This document shows positions 40,155-48,761 of a DNA stretch of 64,000 nt, one piece after another. The stretch comes from Halomonas ventosae (GTDB lineage: Bacteria; Pseudomonadota; Gammaproteobacteria; Pseudomonadales; Halomonadaceae), in NCBI RefSeq assembly GCF_004361885.1, contig NZ_SNWH01000008.1, forward strand, positions 62,001 to 126,000, in the 5' to 3' direction. Position 1 is the stretch's first letter. Every line of letters starts with the position of its first letter. Both the position numbers and the translations under genes were made by a program. The notes beneath the pieces were generated by a model. That model did not search any database, was not told the DNA's origin, and worked only from the letters and a program-made list of their open reading frames with translations.

Positions 40155-42578
40155 CTAACCGCCGAGGCGGCGCGTGTCAGCTTGCTGTCGCCAGTGACGT
40201 TCGCCGAGGCGACGGCGGATCTCTTCAACCGTGGCCTGCATTTCATCGGGGAGTGGCAGGTGGCGCATGACGTCGTTCTCGGCGCCGCTCAGCTCGGTCA
40301 GCAGGCCGCGCACCTTCAGCGTCTCGCTTAATCGCTTGAGATCACGCGGCACGGCGAGCATGCCTCGCGTGAAAGCCCAGTCCCTGGCGCGCCCTTTCCA
40401 GTCCTGCTGGCGCGGTATGCCGCGTGAGCCGGTCTCACGTGTGTGGCCCTGCAGATAGCTGTCCAGGCGCTGTCGAAAGGGGTTCAGGCGGGTGACAAGA
40501 GAGGCCCGCAGGGAATAGACGAATGTAGGCCGGGCGGTCTTGATCGCCTCGGCCAGCATCGAGGCGCTGTCATCGGACACCACGAAGGCATCGCACAGGT
40601 CAAGGTAGGCCGGGTAGGGGTTGTTGGCGCCCCGGTCATCGTGCCAGTTGTAGCCATGATACGGTACTTCCAGCGCGGCGAAGAAGGCGCTGGCCGCGGC
40701 GGCGGGGGTGCGCGGGCTGGTAGTGACAAGCAGTGCGCCGCCGCGTGTCCTGGCCAGGCGGTTGGCTGCCCGCGCCATCTCGGCGGCGTCTGCCTCATCG
40801 AAGCGCTGCAGGGCGGTGGAGCCGCCGATCAGCACGCCGATCCAGGGGTGCGGCAGCGCGTCGAAGCGGGCGCGCCAGGCGTCTGCGGCTTGCTTGCGCA
40901 GGCTTGGGCTGCCGGCGTTGAGCGGCAGAAGGTTGTGAATGATGTTATCGCGTGCCGGCAGTCCATACTGCGGGGTGGTGACGATCAGGTCGAACCAGTG
41001 CAGCGGCGCACGCGGCCGGCCGAGATAGATGAGCTGCGTGTGATCATGCGATTGCGCCTTGATCCAGCGAGCGACGATCACGCTGCGCCAGCCGATGCCG
41101 AGCACCAGGTCGGGCCAGGGCGGCTGGAGCGTGGCGGCGCTTTCGGGAGTCAGGCAGTTCAGCGATGGGCGGCCCTGCCATGCCGGCTTGCGCGGTTTGT
41201 ATCGGTAGAGAAGCTGTTTCTCTTCGCTTGGCCAGCCCAGTTCGCGGGCGAGCAGGCGCAACTGGGCATTGTCACCATGATGACCGCCCAGCAGCAGCCA
41301 GACGCGGGGGAGGGGGGCTTGATCGCTGGGCGCGTGGGTTAGTGCCGACTGGGTACAGAGGAGCTGGCGGCTGTGGTCGGGGCGGATATCGAGATGCCAT
41401 GCCAGCTGTGGGTAGCGGTGAGTGGCTATGCGCAGCTGACGGCGCCACCAGTGGGTGGCGGGCGCCGTTGGGGGGGTGTCGCGCGTTGCCGGTAGGCTGA
41501 TGGCCACGTAGAGCAGCCGCCTGGCGGCATTCGCCAGATTCTCCAGTAGCCAGGGAACGTCCTCTACCGGCAGCTGCTCCAGCACGCCGGTGACGGCGAT
41601 CCCGTCGTATGCCTGCGTCGGTGCCGGAGCAGCAAGGGAGGGGGGCCAGGCCGTGATCTCGGCGGCATGCAGGGGCTCTGGTGCAGAACGCCACGATGGG
41701 GGCCGACACCAGCCCAGGTGGGCAATGGCGAGCCTCTGTGCGAGTCGGTCTGCTTCTGGGTTAAAGTGGCCTTCCAGGCCGGGGCGGGCGTCGAGCGCAG
41801 CCAGCGCCGCGGCGAACCAGGGGCTGGGCGTGGACCTGTTGAAAGGTCCGTAGCCTTCGCGATCGGCGGCACGTTCTCGCTCAAGCCAGAGATCGCCCAG
41901 CGGGTGAGGGTGATACGAGTAGACGTCGGGCCTGGGCTGCCAAGGCTGCAGGTGCAGGGCAGTATAATCCAGCAGGTTCGCCTGGACGTGGGCATATTCG
42001 CTGTCACGCGTGTTCCAGCTATTGTCCAGCGCGCCCCACAGGTCTTCTTCGGTCGGCAGCTGCTCCAGCGTATCCTTGGCGAGGGTTTGCGCGCATGCCA
42101 GGTTCCACCACGGTGCCATGCGGGCACAGTCGATCAGCATCACCGAGGTATCACGGCGAGAAAGCGCCAGATAGCCGTGAGCCTGCATGGGCAGGTCGAA
42201 GAGAAGGGCTGGATCCTCGAGATAGAGCTGGCCGACATCGTTGTAGATGGCGCGTCCCTGGCATCCGGCGAACTCGGGCACGGCGTAGCGATAGGTGGTG
42301 AAACCGGTACGCCACTGGGTACGGTCGAATCCTGAAAGATTCTTCATCAGATAGATGCGATATTCGCGAGATACGTCACGCACCTGCTCGATGGCATAGC
42401 AGAATATCCGCTGAGCGCGGATCTGAGCCGGCTCGGTGCCCACGAAGATGCGCACGGGGGGGCGCGGCGTCTCCGGCTGCGTCAGGGCCGGCAGCACTAA
42501 GCATGGCGGATGATCTGGCTGGCTGGCGGCCATCACGGTGATAGGGCGCGAGGCGGGGGGGGGTACGACATCTGCCAT
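40155..42578 (-). CDS. Multidomain ELM1/GtrOC1-type glycosyltransferase
   Basis: ATG 42578 has AAGGA 8 bp upstream and gives 807 residues. Residues ~40-230 look like a GT8/GT-A-like domain ('VRIFVGTEPAQIRAQRIFCYAIEQV' in part, 'GRAIYNDVGQLYLEDPALLFD' in part). Residues ~290-410 hold a weak methyltransferase-like block ('AYDGIAVTGVLEQLPVEDVPWLLENL' in part). Residues ~450-720 are the ELM1 domain (PF06258): 'WLLLGGHHGDNAQLRLLARELG', 'PDLVLGIGWRS', 'IGVLIGGST', 'LLVTTSPRTP' and 'DAFVVSDDSASMLAEA'. ELM1 proteins in bacteria are linked to LPS glycosylation. The middle domain lacks a clear SAM-binding motif and may be inactive. It is divergent from the first sulfotransferase gene. Confidence 0.8.
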   Translation of the reverse strand: MADVVPPPASRPITVMAASQPDHPPCLVLPALTQPETPRPPVRIFVGTEPAQIRAQRIFCYAIEQVRDVSREYRIYLMKNLSGFDRTQWRTGFTTYRYAVPEFAGCQGRAIYNDVGQLYLEDPALLFDLPMQAHGYLALSRRDTSVMLIDCARMAPWWNLACAQTLAKDTLEQLPTEEDLWGALDNSWNTRDSEYAHVQANLLDYTALHLQPWQPRPDVYSYHPHPLGDLWLERERAADREGYGPFNRSTPSPWFAAALAALDARPGLEGHFNPEADRLAQRLAIAHLGWCRPPSWRSAPEPLHAAEITAWPPSLAAPAPTQAYDGIAVTGVLEQLPVEDVPWLLENLANAARRLLYVAISLPATRDTPPTAPATHWWRRQLRIATHRYPQLAWHLDIRPDHSRQLLCTQSALTHAPSDQAPLPRVWLLLGGHHGDNAQLRLLARELGWPSEEKQLLYRYKPRKPAWQGRPSLNCLTPESAATLQPPWPDLVLGIGWRSVIVARWIKAQSHDHTQLIYLGRPRAPLHWFDLIVTTPQYGLPARDNIIHNLLPLNAGSPSLRKQAADAWRARFDALPHPWIGVLIGGSTALQRFDEADAAEMARAANRLARTRGGALLVTTSPRTPAAAASAFFAALEVPYHGYNWHDDRGANNPYPAYLDLCDAFVVSDDSASMLAEAIKTARPTFVYSLRASLVTRLNPFRQRLDSYLQGHTRETGSRGIPRQQDWKGRARDWAFTRGMLAVPRDLKRLSETLKVRGLLTELSGAENDVMRHLPLPDEMQATVEEIRRRLGERHWRQQADTRRLGG

Positions 42579-42956
42579 CACGGCTGATCCTTCGTCGTCA
42601 TGAGGGTGGCAGGACAGGGGCTGTATCGACAACAATATCGCCCATGGTAGGCGTAGTGGACGGGGGCGGAGTTTGCCCAAGGGTATACGAATAAAATCCC
42701 CAGGTTAAGGCGTCGGTAGGTATTTCCTGAGAACGCAGCGAGCGTGGGACAATAGCGGCTTGTTCACGTCTGTGCTTGCCGCGCTGAGCGTGTGTCGACC
42801 CGTTTTCCGGACTCGAAGGCACGGATGGATGACCCGGTGCTTATGGAAGGTTATCCTCGTCTGTCTCGCGGAGCCGCTCAGCGTTTCCTACCGGACTTGT
42901 ACAGCGATAGACGCCCTATCGGTTGTAAAACGAAATGAATGCCAGGAGAGAGAGGA
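42579..42956. other. Divergent promoter region, no gene seen
   Basis: The 378 bp separate the ELM1-type gene (minus) from the first sulfotransferase gene (plus). No conserved protein is encoded on either strand. I looked for a JUMPstart/ops element, as often precedes polysaccharide operons, and did not find a convincing one. The right end carries GAGAGAGG, the ribosome-binding site of the sulfotransferase gene. Confidence 0.5.
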
Positions 42957-43952
42957 ATGGCGAACGATTCAGAAGCGGACGGTGCAGCCGGTACCGCCGG
43001 GCATGTCGTGGTGGTCATCGGTGCCGGACGCAGCGGGACCAGTACCCTGACGCGGGGTATTCAGGCGCTGGGCATCGAGCTGGGAAATAACCTCAAGCCG
43101 GGCACGTCAAAGAATCCGAAAGGGTTTTTCGAGGATGAGGAGCTGCTCGCGCTCAACAAGCGCTTGCATCACGCCTTCGGTCTGCGCGGGACGGGCGCGA
43201 GCCTGCGTCTGATCGAGGAGGATGAGTGGCAGGCGGTCTTTCTGAACGAGCATATGCAGGCCGTGACCGCTGCGATTCAGAAACGTTTCGGCGCTTTCCC
43301 GCTGTGGGGCTTCAAATCGGGCGGTGTCATGCGCCTGTTGCCTTTCTGGGAGCAGGTGTTCGAACAGCTTGGGCTGAAGGTAAGCTACGTGGTCGCCGCC
43401 AGACATCCGCTGGCGGTGGCGCGTTCGCGAGCCAAGCTGAATGCGCTGCGTGGTGTCCAGGAAAAGAGCGACCTGGAATGGCTGGTGCGCGTCGTGCCAT
43501 ACTTCCACCTGATGCGACGCCACCCTTTTTCCGTGGTGGACTACGATCGATTGATGGCCGAGCCGCAGATTCAGCTGCGGCGCGTGGCCGGCGCGCTCAA
43601 CCTGCCGCTGACGAGCGACGTGGAACGGGAAATCAACGCATTTGGCGAGCAGTTCATCAACCCTTCCCTGCAGCATCATCGTGGCGATGCCAACGAGGGG
43701 GCCGAGCGCCTCAACCCGCTGGCACGAGATGCCTATCGTTGGCTGCACGCGCTTGCCTGCGATGAAATTGCCCCCGAAAACCCAGAGCTCTGGCGCGACT
43801 GGGCGCGCATTCGCAGCGAACTCTACGCCATGCGTCACGCGCTGCGTCACATCGATTTCCTGGAAGACGAGGTAGAACGTCGCCAGACGCAGGGCTGGAG
43901 AAGACTTTTCGCGCCGCGCTCCAACCGCATCAGTCAGGCCGACAGCGATTGA
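42957..43952 (+). CDS. Sulfotransferase family protein
   Basis: ATG 42957 is directly preceded by GAGAGAGG and gives 331 residues. The N-terminal 'VVVIGAGRSGTSTLTRGI' (G22-T30) is the 5'-phosphosulfate loop that binds PAPS, and 'YVVAARHPLAVARSRAKL' fits the 3'-phosphate-binding Arg/Ser motif. A possible alpha-helical C-terminus ends in basic residues. The product would move sulfate from PAPS to a hydroxyl, most likely on a glycan or lipid given the neighbours. It starts a plus-strand run of two sulfotransferases and three glycosyltransferases. The acceptor is unknown. Confidence 0.85.
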   Translation: MANDSEADGAAGTAGHVVVVIGAGRSGTSTLTRGIQALGIELGNNLKPGTSKNPKGFFEDEELLALNKRLHHAFGLRGTGASLRLIEEDEWQAVFLNEHMQAVTAAIQKRFGAFPLWGFKSGGVMRLLPFWEQVFEQLGLKVSYVVAARHPLAVARSRAKLNALRGVQEKSDLEWLVRVVPYFHLMRRHPFSVVDYDRLMAEPQIQLRRVAGALNLPLTSDVEREINAFGEQFINPSLQHHRGDANEGAERLNPLARDAYRWLHALACDEIAPENPELWRDWARIRSELYAMRHALRHIDFLEDEVERRQTQGWRRLFAPRSNRISQADSD

Positions 43953-44024
43953 TGCGCCGGTGCAGGCATGTAGTTCATGCCCGTCATATCATGGTTCCAC
44001 TCATTCCGGTAAGTTTCCTCAGGC

Positions 44025-45020
44025 ATGCCGCTTATTAAAAAATTGCGCAAGGTTGCGCGCACGACGAGCGAGATCACGCGAGGCTCGCTCTGGCTGGCAC
44101 GCGGATTACGACAACAGCGCCGCCAGCAGTATGCCGCCGCACTGACCCACTACGCGCAGCTGGTACGCGGTGTACAGCCGGCGCGCGAATCGATGAAGAC
44201 CTATGCGGCGGTCGAGCGGCTGTTTGCCCGTGCCGGTGACAAGCTGGCCGATCAGTGCCCCGACGATCAGCCGCCGCAGCGTTTCGTTTTCTTCGTCGGC
44301 TACAGCCGCAGCGGCCATTCGCTGGTCGGCTCGCTGCTCGATGCGCATCCCCATGTCACTATTGCCCACGAGATACATGCCCTCAAGCATCTGCGCCGAG
44401 GCCATGCGTTCGCCGAAGTCGTCACGGCGATCAAGTACAACGCGATGCTGTTCGATTATCTCGGCCGTGAATACACTGGCTACGATTATCACGTGCCGGG
44501 CCAATCCCAGGGGCACTACACGCGCCTGTTGGTGGCGGGCGACAAGAAGGGCAACGGTACGCTGCGCGAGCTGCGTCGCTACCCGCACTTGCTAGGAAAA
44601 CTGGAGACGTTGCTGCCGGTACCGTTCTCCTTTGTCCATGTGATTCGCAATCCCTACGATAATATCGCCACGCGCGCACGGCGTACCGGCACCAGCCTGG
44701 AACAGGCGGCGCAGGGGTACTTTGCCAACGCCGAGCTGATGGAGAAATTGAAGGCTCGCTATCCCGACAGCGTGCTGGATATTTATCTCGATGATCTGAT
44801 CGCTGCCCCGGCACCTGAGCTGGAGAGGTTGCTGCACGCACTGGGGTGTGAAGAGGTCTGCGAAGATTACCTCGCCGCCTGCGCCGCCATCGTCTTCAAG
44901 AAGCCCAGCCGCACGGCCCACAGCGTGAGCTGGGAGCCGGCCCTTGTGGAACGGATCAACGCACGTTTGAGGCGCCATGCGTTTCTGAATCGTTTTGCTG
45001 ACAGGGCGTGGCATGAGTGA
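44025..45020 (+). CDS. Second sulfotransferase-like protein
   Basis: The 331-residue protein carries 'FVFFVGYSRSGHSLVGSLLDAHP' (landmark GYSRSGHS at 92-99), a PAPS 5'-loop variant, and 'FVHVIRNPYDNIATRARR', the 3'-phosphate-binding motif. The first ~85 residues form a basic helical region ('RQQRRQQYAAALTHYAQL') not seen in the first sulfotransferase. It begins 72 bp after that gene and its stop overlaps the start of the following glycosyltransferase by 8 bp, so the genes are co-transcribed. The two sulfotransferases are distant in sequence and probably have different acceptors. Confidence 0.83.
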   Translation: MPLIKKLRKVARTTSEITRGSLWLARGLRQQRRQQYAAALTHYAQLVRGVQPARESMKTYAAVERLFARAGDKLADQCPDDQPPQRFVFFVGYSRSGHSLVGSLLDAHPHVTIAHEIHALKHLRRGHAFAEVVTAIKYNAMLFDYLGREYTGYDYHVPGQSQGHYTRLLVAGDKKGNGTLRELRRYPHLLGKLETLLPVPFSFVHVIRNPYDNIATRARRTGTSLEQAAQGYFANAELMEKLKARYPDSVLDIYLDDLIAAPAPELERLLHALGCEEVCEDYLAACAAIVFKKPSRTAHSVSWEPALVERINARLRRHAFLNRFADRAWHE

Positions 45021-46215
45021 CATGAATAGTTCGGCTATGGAGCGTTCGGGCAGCGGATCGCCGTCGCAAGGCAAGCATATCGCGCTGCTGGTCGGGGCTC
45101 TGCCGCTGGGGTCGCGCGAGCGCATGATCGTCAGCGTGGCGCAGGCGCTGCTCGACCAGGGGCACCGGGTGGATTTTATCATGCCGGGCAAGAGCGCCGC
45201 ATGGCGCGAGGCGGTGCCCGCCGGCGCACGGCTGCTGGAACTGGGAAGCCGCTGGCTCGACAATTCCTTTGTGCGGATCAACAACAAGCGGCGTCTGCTG
45301 CTAGTCGTCCCCCTGCTGGCGGCCTATCTGCGCCGTCAGTGCCCGGATGTGCTGTTCACCATGTCGATTCCGCCCAATCTGACGGGGCTCGCCGCGGCGC
45401 GTTTGGCCGGTTCAGATGTGCCGGTGATCGTGCGCCAGAGCAATGTGGTGTCTATGCCCGATCAGGCCGACTACCAGCAGGTGCGCACGCGCTGGCGAGA
45501 TCGTCTGATTCCCCGACTCTACCCACGTGCAGCCGCAGTGATCGCGGTATCACACGGCGTCGCGGATAACGTCGCCAAGCTGATGCCTATTCCCAAACAG
45601 CGCATTCATGTCGTGTATAACCAGATCGTGACGCCCGATATGGCCGAGCGGGCGACACAGCCGGTACCTTGCGCATGGCTGAACCTGCGTGAAAAGCCGG
45701 TGATTCTGGCCGTGGGCCGTCTGGTGCCCAAGAAGGATTATCCCACGCTGCTGCGGGCGTTTGCCCGGCTGCGCAAACATCTCGACGCGCGCCTGGTGAT
45801 ATTGGGCGAAGGGCCACGGCGCGGGGAAATCGAGCAGCTAGTGAGCGAACTTGAGCTGACTCGGGTCGTGGCGCTGCCGGGACGGGTCGACAATCCGTTT
45901 GCCTACATGGCCAGAGCCAGTCTGCTGGTACTGTCCTCGATCTCCGAGGGCATGCCCAGCGTGCTGATCGAGGCGCTGGCCTGCGGCTGCCCGGTCGTAT
46001 CTACCGACTGCCCGGCGGGACCGGCGGAGATCCTGGAGCAGGGACGTTACGGTGCGCTGGTGCCGGTAGGGGACATCCAGGCCTTGGCCAGCGAGATGCA
46101 GGCAACGCTGGAATCGCCTCCCGATCCAGCGCTCTTGAAACAGCGTGCCAACACGTTTGCCGTGGGCGGTGCCGTGGATAGCTATATCGAGGTACTGCTG
46201 GCCCATGTTCGCTGA
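45013..46215 (+). CDS. Glycosyltransferase family 4
   Basis: The 400-residue GT-B enzyme starts within the end of the sulfotransferase gene. It has an N-terminal acceptor domain ('GALPLGSRERMIVSVAQALL') and a C-terminal donor domain with 'AVGRLVPKKDYPTLLRAFARL', 'VILGEGPRRGEIEQL' and the E-x7-E motif in 'SISEGMPSVLIEALACGCPV'. It should move a sugar from a nucleotide-sugar to a lipid-linked or polysaccharide acceptor at the cytoplasmic face of the inner membrane. It is a close paralogue of the third glycosyltransferase at 47398, sharing the 'ACGCPVVSTDCP-GPAE' block. Confidence 0.9.
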   Translation: MSDMNSSAMERSGSGSPSQGKHIALLVGALPLGSRERMIVSVAQALLDQGHRVDFIMPGKSAAWREAVPAGARLLELGSRWLDNSFVRINNKRRLLLVVPLLAAYLRRQCPDVLFTMSIPPNLTGLAAARLAGSDVPVIVRQSNVVSMPDQADYQQVRTRWRDRLIPRLYPRAAAVIAVSHGVADNVAKLMPIPKQRIHVVYNQIVTPDMAERATQPVPCAWLNLREKPVILAVGRLVPKKDYPTLLRAFARLRKHLDARLVILGEGPRRGEIEQLVSELELTRVVALPGRVDNPFAYMARASLLVLSSISEGMPSVLIEALACGCPVVSTDCPAGPAEILEQGRYGALVPVGDIQALASEMQATLESPPDPALLKQRANTFAVGGAVDSYIEVLLAHVR

Positions 46216-46289
46216 AAGTAATGGACTGTTATCCAGCATTCGGCAGCACTGTTATTGCCCTCCAACATTGATGTTATAGCGAGTTACCT

Positions 46290-47339
46290 ATGGCCGCCAC
46301 TCCGAGAATCACGGTATTGATCCCAGTTTATAACCGCGAACGGTATATTGCGGCGGCGATCGACAGCGTGCTGGCGCAGTCATTTACCGATTTCGAACTG
46401 CTGATCGTGGATGATGGGTCGACGGATCGCAGCATGGAGATTATCTCGAGCTACACCGACGCCGACTCGCGCATTCGTATCGAGCGCAGTCCCAGTAATA
46501 AAGGCGGGCCGTGGGCCCGCAATCGCGGCCTGGATCTGGCACGAGGCGAGTATGTCGCGATGCTTGATAGTGATGATGCCGCGGCACCCGAACGCCTGGC
46601 ACGTCAGGTGACCTTTCTCGATGCGCATCCCTCATATGCGCTGGTCGGTACCGGTAAACAGACCATGGATGCGTCAGGTGCCAGGATCAAAGGTTTCAAG
46701 CCGCGTCCCGTCACGGCGGCAGAAATCAAGGCGCAGCTGCTTTTTCGCTGCTGTATCGCACATACCTCGATCATGGCACGAACCGCGATCATGCGCCGCT
46801 ATCGCTACGATGAACGGTTTGTCGTCAGTCAGGACTTTGAGCTGTTCGCGCGTTTAAGTCACGCTTACCCTTTGGCCAATCTGCCTGAAGCTCTGGTTTC
46901 GTTTCGGCGTCACGACGCCCATGTATCCAGCGACCGTGAGCGTGTCACCACCTATCAGTTGCTCATTCTTAAGCAGCAGATCGAGACACTAGGTATCACA
47001 ACTGTGGATGACGATGTGCAGCGCCACTTCATGCTGTCAAGACCGCGCTCTTGGTTCGTCCCCGACGCGTTCTATCTGGAGTGGGCGCAAGACTGGTTAT
47101 GTCGTCTGCGGGAGGCCAATCGCCGCCAGCAGCGCTTCGAGCCGCAGGTCTTCGACCGTATCCTTGGTCATCTCTGGATAAACCAGTGCACCAAGGCGCG
47201 TCTTCGTATCACTGACATTGCGCAGAAGACGTTGACTCGCCAAGACCTGCGTGCCTGCGTATGGTCTGCTGCGTGCAGACGTCTTCGGCAAGCTGTGCCG
47301 CTCGTGCCTGGATCAAGGCATGCACGTCTCGCTGATTGA
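46290..47339 (+). CDS. Glycosyltransferase family 2
   Basis: The 349-residue GT-A enzyme opens 'RITVLIPVYNRERYIAAAIDSVL', with the nucleotide-binding acidic pair D41-D42 in 'LLIVDDGSTDRS' and the metal-binding 'MLDSDD' at 93-96. The rest ('FLDAHPSYALVGTG', 'QDFELFARLSHAYPLANLPEALVSFRRH' in part) is typical of inverting GT2 enzymes of LPS or capsule loci. It lies between two paralogous GT4 genes, 74 bp after the first. The C-terminus shows no transmembrane segment. Confidence 0.9.
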   Translation: MAATPRITVLIPVYNRERYIAAAIDSVLAQSFTDFELLIVDDGSTDRSMEIISSYTDADSRIRIERSPSNKGGPWARNRGLDLARGEYVAMLDSDDAAAPERLARQVTFLDAHPSYALVGTGKQTMDASGARIKGFKPRPVTAAEIKAQLLFRCCIAHTSIMARTAIMRRYRYDERFVVSQDFELFARLSHAYPLANLPEALVSFRRHDAHVSSDRERVTTYQLLILKQQIETLGITTVDDDVQRHFMLSRPRSWFVPDAFYLEWAQDWLCRLREANRRQQRFEPQVFDRILGHLWINQCTKARLRITDIAQKTLTRQDLRACVWSAACRRLRQAVPLVPGSRHARLAD

Positions 47340-47397
47340 ATGAGCGCCATGTCGAATTTCTCCCTACTCTTGTGCTCCGTTAGCCGGGGCATACCCT

Positions 47398-48651
47398 ATG
47401 GCGAGGTGTCACTTGGCTACGTCTACTGAACGGCCTCTTATTGCGTTGCTCAGTCGTGGCATTACCGGCGGTGGCGTGCAGCATATGATGCTCAACTTGG
47501 CCCGCGAGCTGGTCCATTATGGCTACCGAGTGGATCTGCTGGTCCGCGAGGAAAACCATGGTGATACGATGGCGGTGCCTGACGGCGTGCGACTCGAGGT
47601 ATTGACCCGAAGCAGCCGATGGCAAGCCCACCTGTTGGCGATGCGCGCCGATCCCAAAGGGATCATGTCCATGGCACGCCCCGTGCTGTTGCCGATAACG
47701 CCAGCATCAGTGCTGACTTATTTGCCAGCTTTGCGGCACTACCTAGTCCACGAGCGGCCCTCTGCGCTCATCGCGGCTACCACCTACCTCAATGTGGCTG
47801 CCGTCTGGGCGGTGGCATTGGCCAACACGCAGACGCGGCTAGTGCTGAGCGAACGGGATAATCTTTCTACCTCTATTTTCGCAGCAGACAAGCGTCGCAA
47901 ATGGCGCTGGCGCTTTGTACCGTCTCTGGTGCGACGAGCCTATTCCCGTGCCGATGCGGTGGTCTCCGTCTCCGATGGGGTAGGCGATGATCTGGCGCAG
48001 GTGACCGGGCTGGCCCGGCAGGCCATTACCACAATTTATAACCCGGCGGTAACCGTCGACCTCGCCAAGCGTTGCGCAGCCCCGGTCACCCATCCATGGT
48101 TTATCTCCTCAGGCCCTCCCGTCGTACTCGCTGCCGGCCGGTTAGTCGAAAAAAAGGATTACGCTACGCTGCTGCGTGCAATCGCGATAGCGCGTCGTCA
48201 TCGAGATATGCGCTTGATCATTCTCGGTGACGGGCCTGAACATGGACATCTTGAGCAGCTCTGCCGCGAGTTGGCGATCACCGATATCGTCGATATGCCC
48301 GGCTATCAAGCCAATCCCCATGCCTATCTGGCGCGTGCTGCGGTGTTTGCCCTTTCCTCGCGCCGGGAAGGGTTTCCCAATGTACTGCTCGAGGCATTGG
48401 CCTGTGGTTGTCCTGTGGTCAGTACAGATTGCCCCAGCGGTCCTGCAGAGGCCCTGGCAAGTGGCAAATTCGGTAAGCTAGTGCCGGTTGGGGATGCATC
48501 TGCGCTAGCAGAGGCTCTACTGCAGACGTTGCAAGCTCCAATGAACCGGGAGTCTTTGCAAGCGCGCGCCGCTCAGTTCACGCTGGCGCGCACGGCGAAG
48601 CGCTATCTTGAATTGCTCTGTTTGGACACTGGGCAGACCGAGACGACATGA
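47398..48651 (+). CDS. Glycosyltransferase family 4, paralogue of the upstream GT4
   Basis: From ATG 47398 the protein has 417 residues; a TTG at 47413 with GAGGTG 5 bp upstream is an equally plausible start. The N-terminal domain opens 'LIALLSRGITGGGVQHMMLNLA', with the Gly-rich loop of GT4. The donor domain has 'AAGRLVEKKDYATLLRAIAIA', 'LIILGDGPEHGHLEQL' and E-x7-E in 'SRREGFPNVLLEALACGCPV'. Similarity to the 45013 gene is clear over the whole donor half, indicating a tandem duplication with the GT2 gene between. It is the last gene of the run and converges with the ABC exporter gene of the sphingolipid operon. Confidence 0.9.
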   Translation: MARCHLATSTERPLIALLSRGITGGGVQHMMLNLARELVHYGYRVDLLVREENHGDTMAVPDGVRLEVLTRSSRWQAHLLAMRADPKGIMSMARPVLLPITPASVLTYLPALRHYLVHERPSALIAATTYLNVAAVWAVALANTQTRLVLSERDNLSTSIFAADKRRKWRWRFVPSLVRRAYSRADAVVSVSDGVGDDLAQVTGLARQAITTIYNPAVTVDLAKRCAAPVTHPWFISSGPPVVLAAGRLVEKKDYATLLRAIAIARRHRDMRLIILGDGPEHGHLEQLCRELAITDIVDMPGYQANPHAYLARAAVFALSSRREGFPNVLLEALACGCPVVSTDCPSGPAEALASGKFGKLVPVGDASALAEALLQTLQAPMNRESLQARAAQFTLARTAKRYLELLCLDTGQTETT

Positions 48652-48761
48652 GCGCAACGAGGTTGGGCTGCGGCGGAGCGCCTTCAGTCATGATGCCGTT
48701 TTAGGGGTGTCCTCAATGCACAGGGCTGCTGCTAGGCAGCTTGTTCAATTTCCGTGGTCAT

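Noticed and set aside
42579..42956. Possible JUMPstart/ops element ahead of the glycan operon
   Set aside because: Only weak partial resemblance near 42700; no clear GGCGGTAGC core.
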